The notes beneath the pieces are model-generated. The model made no database searches, was not told where the DNA came from, and was given only the letters and a program-made list of their open reading frames with translations. Below are positions 35,153-45,800 of a stretch of 64,000 bases of DNA, piece by piece. A program made the translations under genes and the position numbers. Within the stretch, counting starts at the first letter, position 1. Each line of letters starts with the position of its first letter. This stretch comes from Anaerolineae bacterium (GTDB lineage Bacteria > Chloroflexota > Anaerolineae > 4572-78 > J111): NCBI GenBank assembly GCA_023382535.1, contig JAHDWA010000013.1, forward strand, positions 1-64,000, in the 5' to 3' direction.

Positions 35153-36445
35153 TTACTGAATAACCGCCTTAGCCCCAATATCCCGCCGGTAATGCATCCC
35201 CTGAAAATGAATGCGCGCCATCCCGACATAGGCCCGCTCGATGGCCAGGGGCAGCGTCTCGCCCAAGCCGGTGACGGCCAGAACCCGCCCGCCGTCAGTT
35301 ACCAGCCGGCCTTCGCTGGTGTAGCGCGTTCCGGCCTGAAAAACCAGCACCTGGGGTAGAGCTTCGGCCTCGGCCACGCCGGAAATTTCGCAGCCCTTCG
35401 GATAATCGCCCGGATACCCCTCCGCTGCCACCACTACCGTTGCCGCAGCCCCAGTATTCCACGATACCTGCATCTCGTCAAGCGTGCCGTTCAAGCAGGC
35501 CTGGAAGATCGCCACCAGGTCACTCGCCAACAAAGGCAGAATCACCTGGGTTTCCGGGTCGCCGAAGCGGCAGTTGAACTCCAATACCCGCGGCCCGGCC
35601 CCGGTCAGCATCAATCCGGCGTAGAGAATGCCGGTATAAGGCTTGCCTTCGGCCCGCAGCCCGGCCAGCGCTGGCTGAAAAACGGTCTGGAGCAGTTCTT
35701 CCAGCAGGGCCGGTGTGACCAGCGGGGCCGGGGCATACGCGCCCATGCCGCCCGTATTCGGCCCGGCGTCGCCGTCAAAGACCCGTTTGTGATCCTGAGC
35801 CACTGGCATGAGCGCCGCAGAATACCCGTCGCAAAAGGCCAGCACCGACGCCTCCGGCCCGGCCAGCCGCTCTTCAATGACCACCTCATCGCCGGCTGCG
35901 CCAAACACCCGTTCGGCCATCATCTGCCGCAGGGCCGTTTCCGCCCCGGCCGGCGAGTCCGGCAGGATGACCCCCTTGCCTGCGGCCAGGCCCGAGGCCT
36001 TGATGACCACCGGATAATCCACCTGCCGCAGATGAGCCAGCGCGGCCTGGTAATCGCTGAAGGCCGCGTAGCGCCCGGTGGGGACGCCATGACGAACCAT
36101 AAACGCCTTGGCAAAGGCTTTCGACGCTTCCAGTTGCGCCGCCGCCTGGCTGGGGCCAAAACAGGGCAGTCCGGCGGCCTGAAACGCATCCACAATACCC
36201 GCTGCCAACGGCGCTTCCGGCCCAACCACCGTCAGTCCGACGGCCTCCCGCCGGGCGAACTCAATCAGCCCGGTCACGTTATCTTCGGCCAGGGGCACAT
36301 TGGCGATGGAGCCTGATCCGGCAGCGCCGCCGTTCCCCGGTGCGACCCACACCCGCGCCGCCCGCGGCGATTGGGCCAGCTTCCAGGCCAGGGCATGCTC
36401 CCGTCCCCCCCGGCCGATTATCAACACGTTGATCGGTTCAGTCAT
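35153..36445 (-). CDS. purD: Phosphoribosylamine-glycine ligase
   Basis: The protein is about 430 residues from ATG 36445 (MTEPINVLIIGRGGREHAL), which has GGGGAGA upstream and overlaps the purF TGA by four bases (ATGA), so translation is coupled. It makes GAR from phosphoribosylamine, glycine and ATP. ATP-grasp features: PVVIKASGLAAGKGVI, EERLAGPEASVLAFCDG, PNTGGMGAYAP, LEFNCRFGDPETQV. Full length. Confidence 0.97.
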   Translation of the reverse strand: MTEPINVLIIGRGGREHALAWKLAQSPRAARVWVAPGNGGAAGSGSIANVPLAEDNVTGLIEFARREAVGLTVVGPEAPLAAGIVDAFQAAGLPCFGPSQAAAQLEASKAFAKAFMVRHGVPTGRYAAFSDYQAALAHLRQVDYPVVIKASGLAAGKGVILPDSPAGAETALRQMMAERVFGAAGDEVVIEERLAGPEASVLAFCDGYSAALMPVAQDHKRVFDGDAGPNTGGMGAYAPAPLVTPALLEELLQTVFQPALAGLRAEGKPYTGILYAGLMLTGAGPRVLEFNCRFGDPETQVILPLLASDLVAIFQACLNGTLDEMQVSWNTGAAATVVVAAEGYPGDYPKGCEISGVAEAEALPQVLVFQAGTRYTSEGRLVTDGGRVLAVTGLGETLPLAIERAYVGMARIHFQGMHYRRDIGAKAVIQ

Positions 36446-37956
36446 TCTCCCCAAATTCCTTCAAAAACCAGCTTCTCGTGATCTTTTTGCAGCCACCACT
36501 CGTCCAGATGGACCGGGTAGCTGCCGGTGAAACAGGCGCTGCAATAACCCTGCCCGGTATTAGACTCACCAGTTTTGGCTTCCTGGTGAGCTTGCCGAAC
36601 TGCCCGCATCATCCCTTTGTGCGACAGATAGGCCAGGCTGTCGGCCTCAACATGGGCCCGGATTTCTTCAACAGATTTGTGGTGGGCGATCAACTCTTCG
36701 TGGGTGGCCATATCCACGCCCATAAAGCAGGGGTGCTGCACCGGCGGCGACGATACCCGCAGATGAACCTCCGTCGCCCCCCCTTCCCGGATCAGCCGCA
36801 CCAGCGGCCCGGCCGTATTGCCGCGCACAATCGAGTCGTCCACCAGGACCACCCGTTTGCCCGCCAGGTTGGCCGTGAGCGGGTTATATTTCAAATGGAT
36901 GCCCGAGCGCCGCAGTTGATCGTTGGGCTGGATGAAGGTCCGCCCAATGTAACGATTCTTGATCAGGCCCTCGCTGTAGGGGATGCCGGACGCCTGGGCG
37001 AAGCCAATCGCCGCCGGGGTCGCCGAGTCGGGCACACCAATGACCACATCGGCCTCGGCCGGAGCTTCACGGGCCAGTTCCGCCCCCAATTGCTGGCGCA
37101 CCCGGTGGATGACCTGATTTTCCAGCATGCTGTCGGGCCGGGCAAAATAGACATACTCAAATACGCACAAGGCCGGCGTTGTCGCCGCAGCCCGCCCCTG
37201 AAAACTGTGCAGGCCATGCCCGTCCAGGCGAATGATCTCGCCGGGATGGACCTCCCGCAGATAGTGCGCCCCAATCGTCCCCAAGGCGCACGACTCCGAG
37301 GCGACGGCGAAGCCGCCCCCGCCGGGGAATTCGCCCAGGCAGAGCGGGCGCAGCCCCAGGGGGTCACGCACGGCAAAAACGGCATCGCGGGTCAGAATTA
37401 CCAGGGAGTAGGCCCCTTCGGCCTCGGCCATCAACGCCCCCAGGCGATCTTCCCAGTCCGGCTGGCCCGCTTTGCGGCCCGGCGGCGGCGCGGCCAGCAT
37501 CTGGACAATCACCTCCGTATCGCTGGAGGAGGTCAGGCCGACGCCCCGTTCCAGCAGCTTGCGGCGCAGGGTCAGGGCGTTGGTCAGGTTGCCGTTGTGA
37601 CCCACCCCCAGCGGGCCATAAATGGTTTCAATCAAATAGGGCTGCGCGTTACGGATGTGGGTTGAACCGGTCGTGGAGTAGCGGTTCTGGCCAATCGCCA
37701 GGTGGCCTTTCAGGGGGGCTAAATTCTCCTCGTCGAACACCTGGGCGACCAGCCCCATACCCTTGTGGATGTAGGCGGCCCGGCCATCGCTGGTGGCAAT
37801 ACCGGCGCTCTCCTGGCCGCGATGCTGTAAGGCGTACAGGGCAAAAAAGGTCAACCGGGCCACATCTGCGCCGGGCGCGTAGATGCCGAACACGCCGCAC
37901 GCTTCGCGGGGCCGGTCTAGCTCGTCGTCCAAAAAATCCCACCCTGAGTCTACCAT
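36442..37956 (-). CDS. purF: Amidophosphoribosyltransferase
   Basis: The 504-residue enzyme commits PRPP and glutamine to purine synthesis. The N-terminal nucleophile is Cys20 (REACGVFGIYAP) after a 19-residue propeptide, so a Bacillus-type processed PurF. RYSTTGS and HNGNLTNA belong to the glutaminase domain. The PRPP loop is VVLVDDSIVRGNT. Cysteines near the C-terminus (PCFMGVDMAT, GYCSACFTG) could bind a 4Fe-4S cluster. It overlaps purD. Confidence 0.97.
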   Translation of the reverse strand: MVDSGWDFLDDELDRPREACGVFGIYAPGADVARLTFFALYALQHRGQESAGIATSDGRAAYIHKGMGLVAQVFDEENLAPLKGHLAIGQNRYSTTGSTHIRNAQPYLIETIYGPLGVGHNGNLTNALTLRRKLLERGVGLTSSSDTEVIVQMLAAPPPGRKAGQPDWEDRLGALMAEAEGAYSLVILTRDAVFAVRDPLGLRPLCLGEFPGGGGFAVASESCALGTIGAHYLREVHPGEIIRLDGHGLHSFQGRAAATTPALCVFEYVYFARPDSMLENQVIHRVRQQLGAELAREAPAEADVVIGVPDSATPAAIGFAQASGIPYSEGLIKNRYIGRTFIQPNDQLRRSGIHLKYNPLTANLAGKRVVLVDDSIVRGNTAGPLVRLIREGGATEVHLRVSSPPVQHPCFMGVDMATHEELIAHHKSVEEIRAHVEADSLAYLSHKGMMRAVRQAHQEAKTGESNTGQGYCSACFTGSYPVHLDEWWLQKDHEKLVFEGIWGE

Positions 37957-37984
37957 TTCACCAAACCTTTACATACTTCTATTT

Positions 37985-38049
37985 GCCGGGATTGGGAGAT
38001 TAGGGGATTTTATCAAAATATTTCCATCCCCAAATCCCCTAATCCCGGC
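37985..38049. repeat. Heptamer inverted array between purC and purF
   Basis: Units GCCGGGA / TTGGGAG / ATTAGGG / GATTTTA and the inverted TCCCCAA / ATCCCCT / AATCCCGGC. Nearly the same sequence as 31328-31391. It fills almost all of the purC-purF spacer and could form a long hairpin in the operon mRNA. Confidence 0.75.
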
Positions 38050-38059
38050 CAACCAACCT

Positions 38060-39022
38060 CTACAATATGTGGCCTATCGCCGTTTTAATCCGTTCGGCGG
38101 CGGGTTGGGCGCCCGGCACAAAAGGCTGCCCGGTCAGGCGCTCGTAGGCGGAGATGTAGCGCCGGGCCACCTGGGCGACAAAATCGGTCGGCATGGCCGG
38201 CGGCTGGCCCTCGCCGCGATAGCCCTGGCGGACAAACCACAGCCGCAGAAACTCCTTATCGAAATTTTCCGGCTCGGCCTCGCTGCCCCGGACCGCTTCG
38301 TAATTCTCCGCCAGCCAGTAGCGACTGGAGTCGGGGGTGTGGACTTCGTCAATCAAAGCCGGACGGCCGTCAATCAGGCCGAATTCATACTTGGTGTCCA
38401 CCAAAATCAGGCCGGCCTGCCGGGCGACCACCTGGCCGTGTTTGAAAACGGCCAGGGCCGCTTGCTGAACCTCGGCCCACAAGCCGGGCGCGACCAGCCC
38501 GCGTTCGACGACTTCGGCGGCGGTCAGGCGCTCGTCGTGTGCGCCGGCGGTGGCTTTGGTCGTCGGGGTGATGACCGGCTCGGGCAACGGGTCATTTTTG
38601 GCCAGGCCGGGCGGCAGATCCAGGCCGTAGGGCCGCTCGACGCCCTGGCGGTACAGCGTCCAGAGCGAGGTCGAAGTGATGCCAGTGATGTAGCCGCGCA
38701 CCACCACCTCCACCGGCAGCGGCTCGGCTTCGCGGGCCAGGGTCACGTTCGGGTCGGGGATTGACAGCACATGGTTGGCGACCACCCCTTTGAGCTGCTC
38801 GAACCACCAGGCGCTGAGCTGGTTCAGCACCTGGCCCTTAAAGGGAATCGCGCCCAGGACGCGATCAAAGGCCGACACCCGGTCGGTGGTGATCAGCAGC
38901 CGCCGCTGGCCCAGGCGGTAACTGTCGCGGACCTTGCCTTCCAGGCGCGGCCCCAGCTCCGGCAGGTTAACTTTGAGGAGGGCGTGCGGGACAGCGGCGA
39001 TAAGTTCGTCAGTTGAAAGCAC
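38060..39022 (-). CDS. purC: SAICAR synthase
   Basis: The 320-residue enzyme joins aspartate to CAIR with ATP. It has GKVRDSYRLGQRRLLITTDRVSAFD, EVVVRGYITGITSTSLW, LVDTKYEFGLIDG and DEVHTPDSSRYW. Its length is that of the longer (yeast/actinobacterial-like) PurC form. The start is GTG at 39022 with GGGAGC upstream. The spacer to purQ is filled by REP hairpins. Confidence 0.97.
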   Translation of the reverse strand: MLSTDELIAAVPHALLKVNLPELGPRLEGKVRDSYRLGQRRLLITTDRVSAFDRVLGAIPFKGQVLNQLSAWWFEQLKGVVANHVLSIPDPNVTLAREAEPLPVEVVVRGYITGITSTSLWTLYRQGVERPYGLDLPPGLAKNDPLPEPVITPTTKATAGAHDERLTAAEVVERGLVAPGLWAEVQQAALAVFKHGQVVARQAGLILVDTKYEFGLIDGRPALIDEVHTPDSSRYWLAENYEAVRGSEAEPENFDKEFLRLWFVRQGYRGEGQPPAMPTDFVAQVARRYISAYERLTGQPFVPGAQPAAERIKTAIGHIL

Positions 39023-39065
39023 AGTTTAGCTCCCTAAAAATAGTGAGACTCAGTACAGCCTGGCC

Positions 39066-39166
39066 GCTCGGCGATTAATCGCCGAGCTATGGAACAGCGC
39101 CTCGTTCACGGGGCTTAACCGGGTTCACCCGGCGTTATATTGTAGCCCGGAAATTCATTTCCGGGC
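39066..39166. repeat. REP-type hairpin cluster in the purQ-purC spacer
   Basis: Perfect hairpins at 39066-39087 (GCTCGGCGAT/ATCGCCGAGC) and 39145-39166 (GCCCGGAAA/TTTCCGGGC around TTCA), with weaker ones between (CCGGGTTCACCCGG). Same family as at 1852-1962 and 2483-2531 but with no transposase here, so presumably mobilised in trans. Confidence 0.8.
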
Positions 39167-39182
39167 GGTGGCCAGTTTATCT

Positions 39183-39965
39183 TTACACCTCCGCCGCATA
39201 ACGCACCCCATTCTGAAACAACGGCAGCCCCAACCATCCCCGTTGGCCGCGATGAAACTGAGGGTGCTGGGCTGGGATAAGATGGTCTTCCGGGTGAGGC
39301 ATCAGGCCCAGAATGGTTCCGGCAGGATTGCAAATCCCGGCGACATTGGCCGCCGAGCCGTTGGGATTCCAGGGATAACCAGCCGGGCGGCCTTCGCCAT
39401 CCACGTAGCGCAGAGCGACTCCGCCTCTGGCCTCCAACCCGGCTAACGCGGCGGCATCGCCGGTCACAAATTTGCCCTCGCCGTGAGCGACCGGGCAGTA
39501 AATGGGGTCGGTCAGGCCCCGGGTGAAAATGCACGGACTCTCCGGCTGGGGCTGCAAGTAAACCCAGCGGCACTCGAACTGGGCCGAGTCGTTGCGGGTG
39601 AGGGTGGCCGTTTGCGCCGAACTGCCAGCGCTGTCTCCCGGCAGCAGCCCCGCCTTGACCAACGCCTGAAAACCGTTGCAAATGCCCAGAACCGGCCGCC
39701 CGGCCTCAACAAAAGCCGCCAGCTCGTCGGCCAGGCGGTGGCGCAGGGCCACGGCCCACAATTTGCCCGCGCCCAGGTCGTCGCCGTAGGAAAAGCCGCC
39801 GGGCAATACGAGCATCTGGTAATCGCTCAGGCGGCGCTCCCCGGCACCCAGTTGATTGATGTGAACGATTTCGGGCAGGCCGCCGACCAGCTCGCAGGCC
39901 CAGGCAGCTTCACGGTCGCGGTTGGAGCCGGTGGCATGGAGAATGAGAATTTTGGGTTTCATCAT
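39183..39965 (-). CDS. purQ: FGAM synthase subunit, glutaminase
   Basis: The 260-residue class I glutaminase has nucleophile Cys96 (VLGICNGFQAL), His224 and Glu226 (GLMPHPEDH), and GGFSYGDDLGAGKLWA. It feeds ammonia to PurL, which here is encoded beyond the NACHT gene. Two ATGs in tandem (39965, 39962) are possible starts. Confidence 0.96.
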   Translation of the reverse strand: MMKPKILILHATGSNRDREAAWACELVGGLPEIVHINQLGAGERRLSDYQMLVLPGGFSYGDDLGAGKLWAVALRHRLADELAAFVEAGRPVLGICNGFQALVKAGLLPGDSAGSSAQTATLTRNDSAQFECRWVYLQPQPESPCIFTRGLTDPIYCPVAHGEGKFVTGDAAALAGLEARGGVALRYVDGEGRPAGYPWNPNGSAANVAGICNPAGTILGLMPHPEDHLIPAQHPQFHRGQRGWLGLPLFQNGVRYAAEV

Positions 39966-40045
39966 GAGATTAACGTTTTGTCCCCCTTTCTCAGGAGTTT
40001 ATAGCACTTCAGTACAGCCAATCGCCCGACAACACTGGTTGCTTG

Positions 40046-42871
40046 CTACGTGGCGGCCTGACCCTTCCTCCTGCCACGACCGGGATTCAACCGGCGAGTA
40101 GACGTTGAGACATCGAGAGCCTCTCTACGGTTATGTAACTCCCGAACAAATTTAATAGCACTTTCATACGTTTCATTTCGTTCAATATGGCCCTGCTTAA
40201 CTAACATTTTCATTTGCTCAACAAAAACTGCCAAAAGATCCTGTATTCTCTCACCCCCACTTAAAATCCAGTCACGAGTCCCCAATAACCACTCTGGAAT
40301 CACTTTGCCTTTATCACTATTCGGCAGAACTTTTAGAAGCTTGTTAACCCTTTCGTAAGTTAAGTGGTCCACCTGTGGATTCTCCTGCAGGATTAGATGA
40401 AGCCCATTAGACATCAGTGCTATTGGTACCAACCCTCGGGCTTGAGGACATGTTTCTTGGTAGGTCGCTAACACAATTTCAACATCTATTGTCTCTTGGG
40501 TTATGGCTCTCCTGAAGGCATACTCAGCAACCCAGTACAGCCACTCTATTGGTGATGCGCTCGCAGGACATGGTGATGCTAAACAAGCCTTCCACACATC
40601 AATATCATCCGGCCGTCGGGCAAAGCACATCCACAAAAGGTCTCGCCACTCTCCTTTAACATAAAGGTGATCTGACCACGCAATTGTGCCATCCGTCGTC
40701 GCTCTGTCAATAACACGGTGAAACCTCGAGTATGGTACAAGGCCACGCAACTCAAAGGTCGGGATTATTAAGTTCATTCGGGCAGTGCTAGGCTGGGAAA
40801 CACCCCACCTAGTTACGCTCGATCTTTCTTTAGCGATTAAGATTTTGTTTATAGTTTGAACGAAGGGGGAAATACCCCGCCTAGTTATCCCCGATCTTTC
40901 TCCAGAGTGTTTGGCAGTTATTGATTGTAGAAGTAGTCGCCGGCGGATATCTATTGGAATTCGATCGTACTGATCGTAAAGTATTCCATACGCTAACATC
41001 CAGTTCTTGGCTTCCACACATTCCTCGATAAAGGCTTCAACGTCGACAACCGGGGCTAGTCCTGCCCAAAGAAAAGTTACGGTATTCCACCGATCATCGT
41101 CACGATGCTCGAAGAGGGAAAAGCGATCAATTCTAGTTCCGGAGGCATCTCGCTGATCTCCTTGGAGGACTGCCTCGGCAACCAGGTATTCTGCAATACT
41201 TTTGTGAGCAAAGCTATAGATTCCAGGCCCTACAATCAAACCTGAACGCTCTCGAAGCATGGTGAGAACTTCCGACACTGGTAACGAGACATTCATTTTT
41301 TGAAGAAATTCCTGCAACCATTCCAGTGTAGCAGGCTCGTCTAGTTGGTCTTGTTCCTCGAAAAATAGTTTCAGGGCAAACCCCCGCGTAATTTGTCGTT
41401 TTTGTTCCCGCACGAGTTGAACAGTGGCTGCTGATACCTGGCGGCGGTCATCCCATAATCCTAACATCCCCTCGACATAGCGCCGATAGAGTTGCGAACG
41501 ACCGCTGGGGAGACTGCCATCTAAATGATGGACCATCAGTAGGGTCGAAAGAAGCAAGGGATTCCCGGTAAGCGGCTCAATAGTCGGATCATTACCCCAA
41601 TCAGTAGCCAGCCTCTCAGCGTCAATAGCCCGATTATCGTCTGGAAGCAGCGGCGTATGGGCATACCATCGCTGAATATAGTCAACGATTCGAGATTCAT
41701 CAAAGGGTTCGACCGTCCATCCCTGCCATTTAGCAACAATTAGGCGTTCCAGATGATCGGTGGTTAAAGGGCGAGAAGTCAAGACGAAGGGACAGCCCCA
41801 AGCGGCTGAACTCAAATCTACAATCCAGTCATAAACCTTGTCTCGATCACTGGGGCGGATTTCATCAAAGCCATCAAGAATAAAGATCACTTGCTTGGCG
41901 TTGAGCCAGTGACCAATGCGCTCTGCCGTGAGATCTTCTGCCAAGTGCTTACCTGCTATCTCCCGAACAAGCTCATGCAATGATAAGAGCGGCTCGGTTG
42001 AAAAACGGCGCAATTCGACTCGAACACTGATGCCAGTCCAACGGATGGTCAATGTTTCCCGCTGCAACCAATTTGCCCAAGTGGATTTTCCAGCGCCAGC
42101 AGGCCCAACCACCACGGCTTGACGGTAAGGATGTGTAAACAGGGTGAAGCTGTCGTCCGGTGTTCCGATCACCTGCGGCTGTTTTTTCTCGTCCTTTGTA
42201 TCCTCTTTTATTTCTGGATGTACAAAAAAGTCATCAAACTTACCGATAATAGGACGATCTGCTCTCAAGCCAGTCAGGTCCAGTTCGAGTCTAACCTTTT
42301 GCGCAAGTGAGCGACGTACTATCGAAAGTGTCTCATCAGCTTGTCTCGACGGCGATGCTGCTAATTCATCCACAATGCTGAAAAGCGCACGTAATTGAGT
42401 TGTTACTTCATCGAGTCGTCTATAGTTCTCAGACCACGCTTCGTTTTCCCAATCTTTTACCGCTGCGGGAATCTTGCAGAGCAGAGTGGCAATACGGGGA
42501 CACAATAATGTATAAACATCCTTCAAGCCATCTTCAATGACCACCTGTGGCAAGTCACGATTGGCATACAATTCCTCAAATATTTTTTGTCCATCGAGAG
42601 AACCTTGGAACAGTCGTTCTGGGTTTTGTGTAAGCGGACGCAATTCATCCACGCAAGTCTGGATCAGCCGGTATTGCTTGTCCTGGGGAATTTTTTCTTG
42701 GGTGAGAAATGGCAACAAGGGTTCAACTACTTCTGCTGTCGCATCCTCAATCCGTCTTTCAATTCTTCGGCGCTCAAAATATGGCAATACTTTGTAATTA
42801 GCACCCTCTTGTATTACACCGGCCAAAAGGTTTAGGATCAAATCGAAAGCAAGTTGGCCTAATTCAACCAT
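40046..42871 (-). CDS. NACHT NTPase inserted in the purine cluster
   Basis: The 941-residue protein has an N-terminal helical region (about 1-200; LGQLAFDLILNLLAGVIQ) of unrecognised type, then a NACHT domain: Walker A GPAGAGKST (256-264), Walker B VIFILDGFDE (328-337) and VLTSRP (363-368). A helical C-terminal region (about 500-941) has IYSFAHKSIAEYLVAE and an internal doublet GERSGITRRGIS / KERSSVTRWGVS. It is probably an antiphage or stress STAND sensor; the effector could be the N-terminal helices. It starts 15 bases after purL and ends 80 before purQ, so it appears to be read with the operon. Its A/T-richer codon use than its neighbours suggests acquisition. Confidence 0.88.
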   Translation of the reverse strand: MVELGQLAFDLILNLLAGVIQEGANYKVLPYFERRRIERRIEDATAEVVEPLLPFLTQEKIPQDKQYRLIQTCVDELRPLTQNPERLFQGSLDGQKIFEELYANRDLPQVVIEDGLKDVYTLLCPRIATLLCKIPAAVKDWENEAWSENYRRLDEVTTQLRALFSIVDELAASPSRQADETLSIVRRSLAQKVRLELDLTGLRADRPIIGKFDDFFVHPEIKEDTKDEKKQPQVIGTPDDSFTLFTHPYRQAVVVGPAGAGKSTWANWLQRETLTIRWTGISVRVELRRFSTEPLLSLHELVREIAGKHLAEDLTAERIGHWLNAKQVIFILDGFDEIRPSDRDKVYDWIVDLSSAAWGCPFVLTSRPLTTDHLERLIVAKWQGWTVEPFDESRIVDYIQRWYAHTPLLPDDNRAIDAERLATDWGNDPTIEPLTGNPLLLSTLLMVHHLDGSLPSGRSQLYRRYVEGMLGLWDDRRQVSAATVQLVREQKRQITRGFALKLFFEEQDQLDEPATLEWLQEFLQKMNVSLPVSEVLTMLRERSGLIVGPGIYSFAHKSIAEYLVAEAVLQGDQRDASGTRIDRFSLFEHRDDDRWNTVTFLWAGLAPVVDVEAFIEECVEAKNWMLAYGILYDQYDRIPIDIRRRLLLQSITAKHSGERSGITRRGISPFVQTINKILIAKERSSVTRWGVSQPSTARMNLIIPTFELRGLVPYSRFHRVIDRATTDGTIAWSDHLYVKGEWRDLLWMCFARRPDDIDVWKACLASPCPASASPIEWLYWVAEYAFRRAITQETIDVEIVLATYQETCPQARGLVPIALMSNGLHLILQENPQVDHLTYERVNKLLKVLPNSDKGKVIPEWLLGTRDWILSGGERIQDLLAVFVEQMKMLVKQGHIERNETYESAIKFVRELHNRREALDVSTSTRRLNPGRGRRKGQAAT

Positions 42872-42886
42872 AACAAAACCTTTCTA

Positions 42887-45800
42887 TTACAAGTGTCCCC
42901 GCCAAGCGTGTTCCAAAGCTTTCAAGTTAGTCTCAATCACCGATTGACCATCCAAGTCATTGAAAACCACCCGCTCATCCCCCCGCACCGACCCGACCTG
43001 AGCCACCGGCAAACCGGCCATCATCGCCTCAAATGCAGGCGCGTCATCCGGCTTCACCTCGACAATGAAGCGGGCCAGCGACTCGCTGAAGGCCAGCGTA
43101 TCGGCCCGGTCCACATCGGGCGCATGAGGCACATTCCCTAAGTTTACCTCAAGCCCCAAGCCGCCCCCCAAAGCCATCTCCGCCGCGGCGACGGCCAGCC
43201 CGCCTTCGGAACAGTCGTGGCAGGCGCGGACCAGCCCTTCGGCCATCGCGCGATGCAGCGCCCGGAAGATGTCAAGGCCCTGCTGTGGCGGCTGCGGGAC
43301 CTGTCCCCCGGCCACTTCGTGCCGGCGGTAGTAGGTCGAGCCGCCCAATTCATGCTTCGTCAGTCCGACCACATACAGCAAGTTGCCGGGCTGCTTCAAA
43401 TCCGAAGTGAAGGTCCGGGTCACGTCCGGCACAAGCCCCACCGCCGAAATCAGCAGGGTGCCGGGGATGGCGTGCTTCTGACCGTCGGCGCCGGTGTACT
43501 CGTTGTTGAGGCTGTCTTTGCCGGAGATAAAGGGCGCGCCGTAGGCCACCGCCGCATCGTAGCAGCCCTGGGCGCAGCGCACCAGGCTGCCCAGCCGGTC
43601 CGGCAGGGTGGGATTGCCCCAGCAGAAATTGTCCAGCAGGGCCAGGCGGTCGGGGTCGGCCCCCACGGCGACGCAGTTGCGCACGGCCTCGTCAACGGCG
43701 GCCCAGGCCATGGCATACGGGTCGAGCAGGCCGTAGGCTGGGTTGATACCAACAGAAAGGGCTACACCCTTTTGGGGTAAGACCTCAAAGGTCTCTAAGA
43801 CCTTTGAGGTCTGAGTGACTCGGAGCGCATCCAACGGAGCTAAAACCGCCGCATCGCTGGGGCCAAGCTCTTTTGGCCCAACCAACGGTTTGACCACGCT
43901 GCCCCCCTGCACTTCGTGGTCGTAGCGGCGGACTATATCTTCTTTGCTGCGGGTCTCGGGCAGGGCCAGCAGGGCCAGCAGGTCGCCGGTCAGGTCGGGC
44001 GGGCAGGGCCAGTCAGGTTCAGCAGGCACAGGAGGCGTCCACACCGCAGTCAGCCGGCGCTGCGGGATGCCCTCGTGCAGAAACTTGGTGGCCAGTTGGC
44101 CGACCAGCCGCTCGCCGTCATACAGGCGCAGACAGCCGTCGCCGCTGAAGACCCCCAGTTCGGTGGCCGGCACGTCTAAGATGCGGCAAATTTGCTGCAG
44201 GCGCGGCCAGGAGGCGGGCGGGACGGCCAGGACCATGCGCTCCTGGGCCTCGCTCAGCCAGATTTCCCAGGGACTGAGGCCGGGATATTTCAGCGGGACG
44301 CGCTCCAGGTGAATCACCGCCCCCAGTTCCGCCGCCATCTCACCCACCGCCGAGGACAGCCCGCCCGCGCCGCAGTCGGTGATGGCGGTGTAAAGGCTTT
44401 CAGCGCGGGCCAGCAGCACCGCTTCCAACACCTGTTTTTCGTGGATGGGGTGGCCGATTTGCACGGCGCTGCCGGCGATGTCCCCGGTTTCGTGGGTCAT
44501 CTCCATCGAGGAGAAGGTCGCCCCGCGCAGGCCGTCACGCCCGGTCCGTCCCCCGATGACAATGACCAAATCGCCGCTGTGGGGTTGGGTCACGTGCGAG
44601 CCGCGCGGCAGCAGGCCCAGGCAGCCGCAAAAAACCAGCGGATTGGCCGTGTAGCCTTCGTCGTAAAGAATGGCCCCGTTCACCGTGGGAATGCCCATCT
44701 TGTTGCCGTAATCCTCGATGCCGGCGGTGACCCCGGCGGCGATGCGGCGGGGGTGCAGCACCCCGCCGTGCAGCCTATCAAAAGGCGTGTCCGGCGGGCC
44801 AAAGCAGAGCACATCGGTGTTGGCGATGGGCCGGGCGCTGACGCCGATAATGTCGCGCACCACCCCGCCAACGCCGGTATTGGCCCCGCCAAACGGTTCC
44901 AGGGCCGAGGGGTGGTTGTGCGTCTCGACCTTAAAAGCCAGGTCGAACTGCTCGTCGAAGGCGATGATGCCGGCGTTGTCCACAAAGGCCGAGCGCACCC
45001 AGGGTTTGTTGACCCGCTCGGTGGCGGCGCGGATGTAGGTTTTGAGAATACCGTCAATTTCTAAAGGATGAGGGATGCAGGATGAAGGATGAAAATTCTT
45101 CGCTTCATCCTTCATCCCTCCGCCTTCATCCTTTACTGCGTAGGTGATGACCGCCTTGAAGGTTTTGTGGACGCAGTGCTCCGACCAGGTCTGGGCGATC
45201 ATTTCCAGTTCGACATCGGTCGGTTCGCGGCGCTCGCGGCGATAGTAAGCCTGGATGGCCTGCATCTCGGCCCGGTCCAGAGAGAGCCGCCGCGCCTGGC
45301 TGATGCGGGCCAGTTCGGCCTCGTCGGCCTCAGTCAGCGGGATCAGCTCAACATTATCGTTTTTCGAGGGAGACGAGGATAAAGCCGGCACAAAAGGAGG
45401 AGCGACGGGCTGGTTGATCCGGTAGGTCTGGATGACCTCGTTGGCGAGCAGGCGGGTGGCAATTCGCTGCGCGGCCTGCGCTTCGATAGCCCCGGTGAGG
45501 GTGTAACGGTGGCCGGTCGCCGCCTGTTCCAGCCCGGGCAGTCCGGCCATCTGCGCCCCTTCCAGGAGACTCTCGGCCACGCTGTCGGTGACGCCGGGCA
45601 GGAGAGTAACTTCGATTTGCCAGGTAGGGGCCGGGGGCCGGGGATTGGGGGTCGGGTTCTTATCCAAGGAGTCTAGAATTTGCCAGGTGGCTTGCTCGAT
45701 TACGGGGTCGCACAGGAGGGTGTTGACCAGAGACCGGACGGTGTTCTCGTCGAGGCTGCCCCGGAGGAAATAAAGGTCTGTTACAGTGACCGCTTGCAGG

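Noticed and set aside
36478..37665. 395-codon plus-strand frame
   Set aside because: Antisense shadow of purF; composition is rich in His/Gln/Arg, as expected from GC-rich shadow frames.
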